From Pseudomonadota bacterium (lineage in GTDB: Bacteria > Pseudomonadota > Gammaproteobacteria > Xanthomonadales > Xanthomonadaceae): 8,021 nucleotides of DNA. This document shows, piece by piece, positions 5,873 to 8,021 of this stretch. Location of the stretch: contig JAEWLO010000134.1 of NCBI GenBank assembly GCA_023457475.1, positions 1 to 8,021 of the forward strand, written 5' to 3'. The notes below the pieces were generated by a model. The model was not told the origin of the DNA, ran no database searches, and worked only from the letters and a program-made list of their open reading frames with translations. The position numbers were made by a program, and so were the translations under genes. How positions within the stretch are numbered: position 1 is the stretch's first letter; each line of letters starts with the position of its first letter.

Positions 5873-7165
5873 GTGAACCACCCGTCAGCTTCTTCCATCG
5901 GCGCGTCCTCCTGGCTGGCCTGGGCGTTCACCTTCGTGGTGGGGCTGACCCCGGTGCTGCTGATGTCGACCACGGATGGGGGCAGCGCGGGCTATTACCT
6001 GCTGATCCTGCTCAGCCTGATCGTGCTGGTCACGGTGCGTGCGCCGTCCGCCGGAGCGCGCTGGTGTGACAACCGGCGCGAGTACCAGTGGATGGTCGCA
6101 GCGATGGCGGTGATGCTCGTTGGTGTGCTCACCAGTCTGCTCGTGCATGGCCTGTGGAAGGGCTCGGAGGTGGAGAAGGCCGTGCGCTTCGCCAGCGTGG
6201 GCCTCATTCTCGCTGCGGCGCTGCGGATCCCGCGCGCGGTGCTGGGCCATGCGGTCTTCGGACTGCTGTTCGGCATCTGGTACGCCGTGATCAATCTCGG
6301 CTGGCTGGTGTTCACCACCGGTGGACGCCCGGCCACCACCCAGTTCAACACGGTCACCTATGGCGACCTCACCCTGCTGTTCTCGGTGCTGGCCTTCACC
6401 CTGATGGGGGTGCGCATCACCCGGTTCCGCCGCGCCGAGCTGATCTTCAAGCTCGTGACCGGCATCGCCGGCGTCGCCGGGTTCGTGGCCACCCAGACCC
6501 GGGGCGGGCTGCTGGCCATTCCCTTCTTCCTGCTGGTCGGCCTGCTGATCCAGGGCCGACGCATGACCCGCGTGAAAGTGCTGGCCGCCGCCGTGCTGCT
6601 GGGCAGCGCCGGCCTGATCGTGGCGACCGATGCGTCCATGCGCGAGCGGATCGGTCGCGGAGTAAGCGAGTTCGACCAGTGCCAGGTGGCGCACCTGGCC
6701 GATACCTCGGTGTGCATCCGCATGCAGCTGTGGCGGGCGGCCGGTCACATGATCCAGGGCGAGCCGATGTTCGGCGTGGGCGGCGGCGACCGCTTCCGCG
6801 AAGAGCTGGCGCAGCTGGCAACGGAAGGCCAGGTCACCCAGATGGTGGCCCGGGACTTCGGTGAAACCCACAACGATCTGCTGTATTTCCTGGCCACCTA
6901 TGGCGTGCTGGGGGGCGTAGGTCTGCTGCTGCTGTATTTCGCGCCCGGCTGGGTGTTCTTGCAGCGCCTGCGGCTGTCCATCACCGACCCCACCACGCGG
7001 CGTCTGGCCGGTGCCGGGTTGATGATCTGCGTTGGCTACGTGGTGTTCGGCCTGACCGAAATGATGTTCCGCGACATGCGCAGCGCCTCGTTCTACGCCA
7101 CCTGGATGGCGCTGTTCCTGGCATTGTCGGATCCGCTCCGCCTGCGTCAGCCCGACGCCCGCTGA
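5873..7165 (+). CDS. O-antigen ligase/polymerase-like membrane protein (Wzy_C/WaaL superfamily)
   Basis: A 430-residue inner-membrane protein with about 11-12 hydrophobic segments and one large hydrophilic loop (about 251-335), expected in the periplasm. This is the layout of O-antigen ligases, Wzy polymerases and bacterial O-oligosaccharyltransferases. Family marks are QTRGGLLAIP (208-217, with R210), a MQLWRAA...FGVGGGDRF stretch (284-308), and GETHNDLLYFLATYGVLG (330-347). H333 in this last stretch matches the conserved loop His of WaaL-type enzymes. C270 and C281 in the loop could form a disulfide. The GTG at 5873 is preferred: the frame is open upstream to a TTG at 5759, but those 38 residues are Pro/Ser-rich, non-membrane and unlike the family. 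The next ATG (5963) would delete the first membrane segment. No clear Shine-Dalgarno precedes the GTG. Ligase, polymerase and protein-glycosylating roles cannot be separated here. The 3' end overlaps the convergent GT4 gene. Confidence 0.87.
   Translation: MNHPSASSIGASSWLAWAFTFVVGLTPVLLMSTTDGGSAGYYLLILLSLIVLVTVRAPSAGARWCDNRREYQWMVAAMAVMLVGVLTSLLVHGLWKGSEVEKAVRFASVGLILAAALRIPRAVLGHAVFGLLFGIWYAVINLGWLVFTTGGRPATTQFNTVTYGDLTLLFSVLAFTLMGVRITRFRRAELIFKLVTGIAGVAGFVATQTRGGLLAIPFFLLVGLLIQGRRMTRVKVLAAAVLLGSAGLIVATDASMRERIGRGVSEFDQCQVAHLADTSVCIRMQLWRAAGHMIQGEPMFGVGGGDRFREELAQLATEGQVTQMVARDFGETHNDLLYFLATYGVLGGVGLLLLYFAPGWVFLQRLRLSITDPTTRRLAGAGLMICVGYVVFGLTEMMFRDMRSASFYATWMALFLALSDPLRLRQPDAR
7147..7165. 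other. 19-bp tail-to-tail overlap of two convergent genes
   Basis: The plus-strand ligase-like gene stops with TGA at 7163-7165. The minus-strand GT4 gene stops with TGA read at 7149-7147. Each gene's last codons therefore run through the other's stop. Any transcription terminators must lie within the opposing coding sequence. I saw only a GCCGG-GTCA-CCGGC stem at 7175-7188, without a T-tract on either side. Confidence 0.85.
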
Positions 7166-8021
7166 TCCCGCGCAGCCGGGTCACCGGCCAGTGCCGCCGC
7201 ATAGCTGGCTTCGGTCAGCGCCGTGAACGTGTCCAGGCCGAAGTGCTGCACCGCGTGCGCACGCGCCGCCTGGCCCATGCCGGCCAGCGCGCCTCGCTGT
7301 GCATGCAGGGCCGTGACTTGGGCGGCGATCGCCGCAACGTCCCGCACCGGCACGATCCAGCCGTTCTGGCCGGGCACGATGTTCTCCGGCAGGCCGGCGT
7401 AGTCGCTGACCATGACCGGCTTGGCCATCGCCATCATCTCGCGGCAGGCGAAGGAGATGGTTTCCACGTCGTAGGACAGCACGAAGCCGGCATCGCCGCT
7501 CGCCACGAACGGTCGGATGTCGTCCAGCAGACCGGCGAAATGGACCTGCGCGGTGAGCCCCAGCTGCGCGACCTCGGCCACGGCGGCCGGGTCGGGCGTG
7601 CGCCCGGCGATGGCCATGTGGATCCGGGGGCGCAGCGCATCGGGAAGGGTCGCCACGGCCCGGACCAGATCGATCCAGCCTTTATGGTTGTCGGTGCCGG
7701 CATTGCTCACCAGCACCAGTGCATCCGGGTCGGTGGTCCAGCGCGCGCGCAATGCCGCCGCCGGGTCCGGGTCGGCCGGTGCGAAGCGGGCCAGGTCCAC
7801 GCCGTTGCGCACGACGTCGATGGGGCAGCGGCGGTAGGGGCTGTCCATCAGCATGTCGCGTGTATGGCCCGAGACCGCGATGACCCGGTCGGTTCCCCAG
7901 CGGGCGCGCACCGCGTTGCCGAAGGTGTTGGCCGATTTGCTGTTGTGCTTGGTGAACACCAGCCGCGGGCGGCGGCGCAGGCCGGCGACCGCCTCCATCG
8001 CCATGCGGTGGTCACGTGCAC
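7147..8021 (-). CDS. GT4-family glycosyltransferase, 5' end beyond the right edge
   Basis: A minus-strand frame with stop at 7149-7147, still open at base 8021. An ATG lies at 8004-8002, but the preceding in-frame codons (ARDHR) match the kind of segment found inside GT4 proteins. I therefore take the N-terminus, probably some tens of residues of the first Rossmann domain, to be missing. Counting from that Met, FTKHN (17-21) and VIAVSGHTRD (41-50) belong to the acceptor-side domain. RNGVDLARF (66-74) is the classic GT4 hinge segment, and SNAGTDNHKGW (100-110) opens the C-terminal domain. ETISFACRE (181-189) is the E-x7-E signature that binds the nucleotide-sugar donor, followed by KPVMVSDYAGLPE (195-207). 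It is expected to be a soluble or membrane-associated cytoplasmic enzyme with retaining chemistry. Donor and acceptor are unknown. Its neighbour suggests surface-polysaccharide or LPS synthesis, but it is transcribed in the opposite direction. Confidence 0.9.
   Translation of the reverse strand, partial: ARDHRMAMEAVAGLRRRPRLVFTKHNSKSANTFGNAVRARWGTDRVIAVSGHTRDMLMDSPYRRCPIDVVRNGVDLARFAPADPDPAAALRARWTTDPDALVLVSNAGTDNHKGWIDLVRAVATLPDALRPRIHMAIAGRTPDPAAVAEVAQLGLTAQVHFAGLLDDIRPFVASGDAGFVLSYDVETISFACREMMAMAKPVMVSDYAGLPENIVPGQNGWIVPVRDVAAIAAQVTALHAQRGALAGMGQAARAHAVQHFGLDTFTALTEASYAAALAGDPAARDQRASG

Noticed and set aside
5885..6871. 328-codon minus-strand open frame opposite the ligase-like gene
   Set aside because: The product is rich in H, Q, G and E with no membrane or domain pattern. 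The plus-strand frame has membrane segments and Wzy_C/WaaL-type motifs.
7175..7188. GCCGG-GTCA-CCGGC stem as a terminator for the ligase-like gene
   Set aside because: The stem is only 5 bp with no T-tract on either strand, and it lies within the GT4 coding sequence. GC-rich stems like this are expected by chance.
8002..8004. ATG as the true start of the GT4 gene
   Set aside because: The frame continues open to the window edge with ARDHR, typical of an internal GT4 segment. Starting here would lack most of the N-terminal Rossmann domain.

Overview
This is GC-rich bacterial chromosomal DNA. The protein sequences and gene order point to a gammaproteobacterium of the Xanthomonadaceae/Lysobacteraceae type (Stenotrophomonas, Xanthomonas and relatives). 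That placement is inferred from remembered family resemblance and from the layout: a LysM-protein gene diverging from def-fmt-rsmB. No database was searched.

Layout: (1) Positions 1-1074, minus strand: a secreted LysM-domain protein, cut off by the left edge. (2) Positions 1075-1200: a divergent intergenic region with candidate promoters for both directions. (3) Positions 1201-3985, plus strand: a tight housekeeping cluster of def (peptide deformylase), fmt (initiator Met-tRNA formyltransferase) and rsmB (16S rRNA m5C967 methyltransferase). All three have intact catalytic motifs. The genes are joined by an SD overlapping a stop codon (def/fmt) and by a one-base TGATG overlap (fmt/rsmB). (4) Positions 4010-7165, plus strand: two polytopic inner-membrane proteins of envelope glycan assembly. 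The first is an ArnT/GT83-like lipid-linked-sugar glycosyltransferase only 24 bp after rsmB. The second, after a 132-bp gap holding two small hairpins, is an O-antigen ligase/polymerase-like (Wzy_C/WaaL) protein. (5) Positions 7147-8021, minus strand: a GT4 glycosyltransferase, cut off by the right edge, whose 3' end overlaps the ligase-like gene tail-to-tail by 19 bp.

Fmt adds the formyl group to initiator Met-tRNA and Def removes it from nascent proteins. RsmB modifies the small-subunit rRNA, so the first cluster concerns translation. The GT4 enzyme would act in the cytoplasm on a lipid-linked glycan. The GT83-like enzyme would add a sugar on the periplasmic face, and the ligase-like protein would transfer or polymerise the glycan in the periplasm. 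These joint roles are inferred from families and proximity; donor, acceptor and product cannot be read from the sequence.

No tRNA, rRNA, insertion sequence, CRISPR array or obvious foreign-DNA signature was seen, and no gene-free stretch exceeds about 130 bp. The region is mostly ordinary. The points most worth checking are the uncharacterised glycan pair behind a translation operon, a possible leaderless promoter at its head, and the convergent gene overlap.
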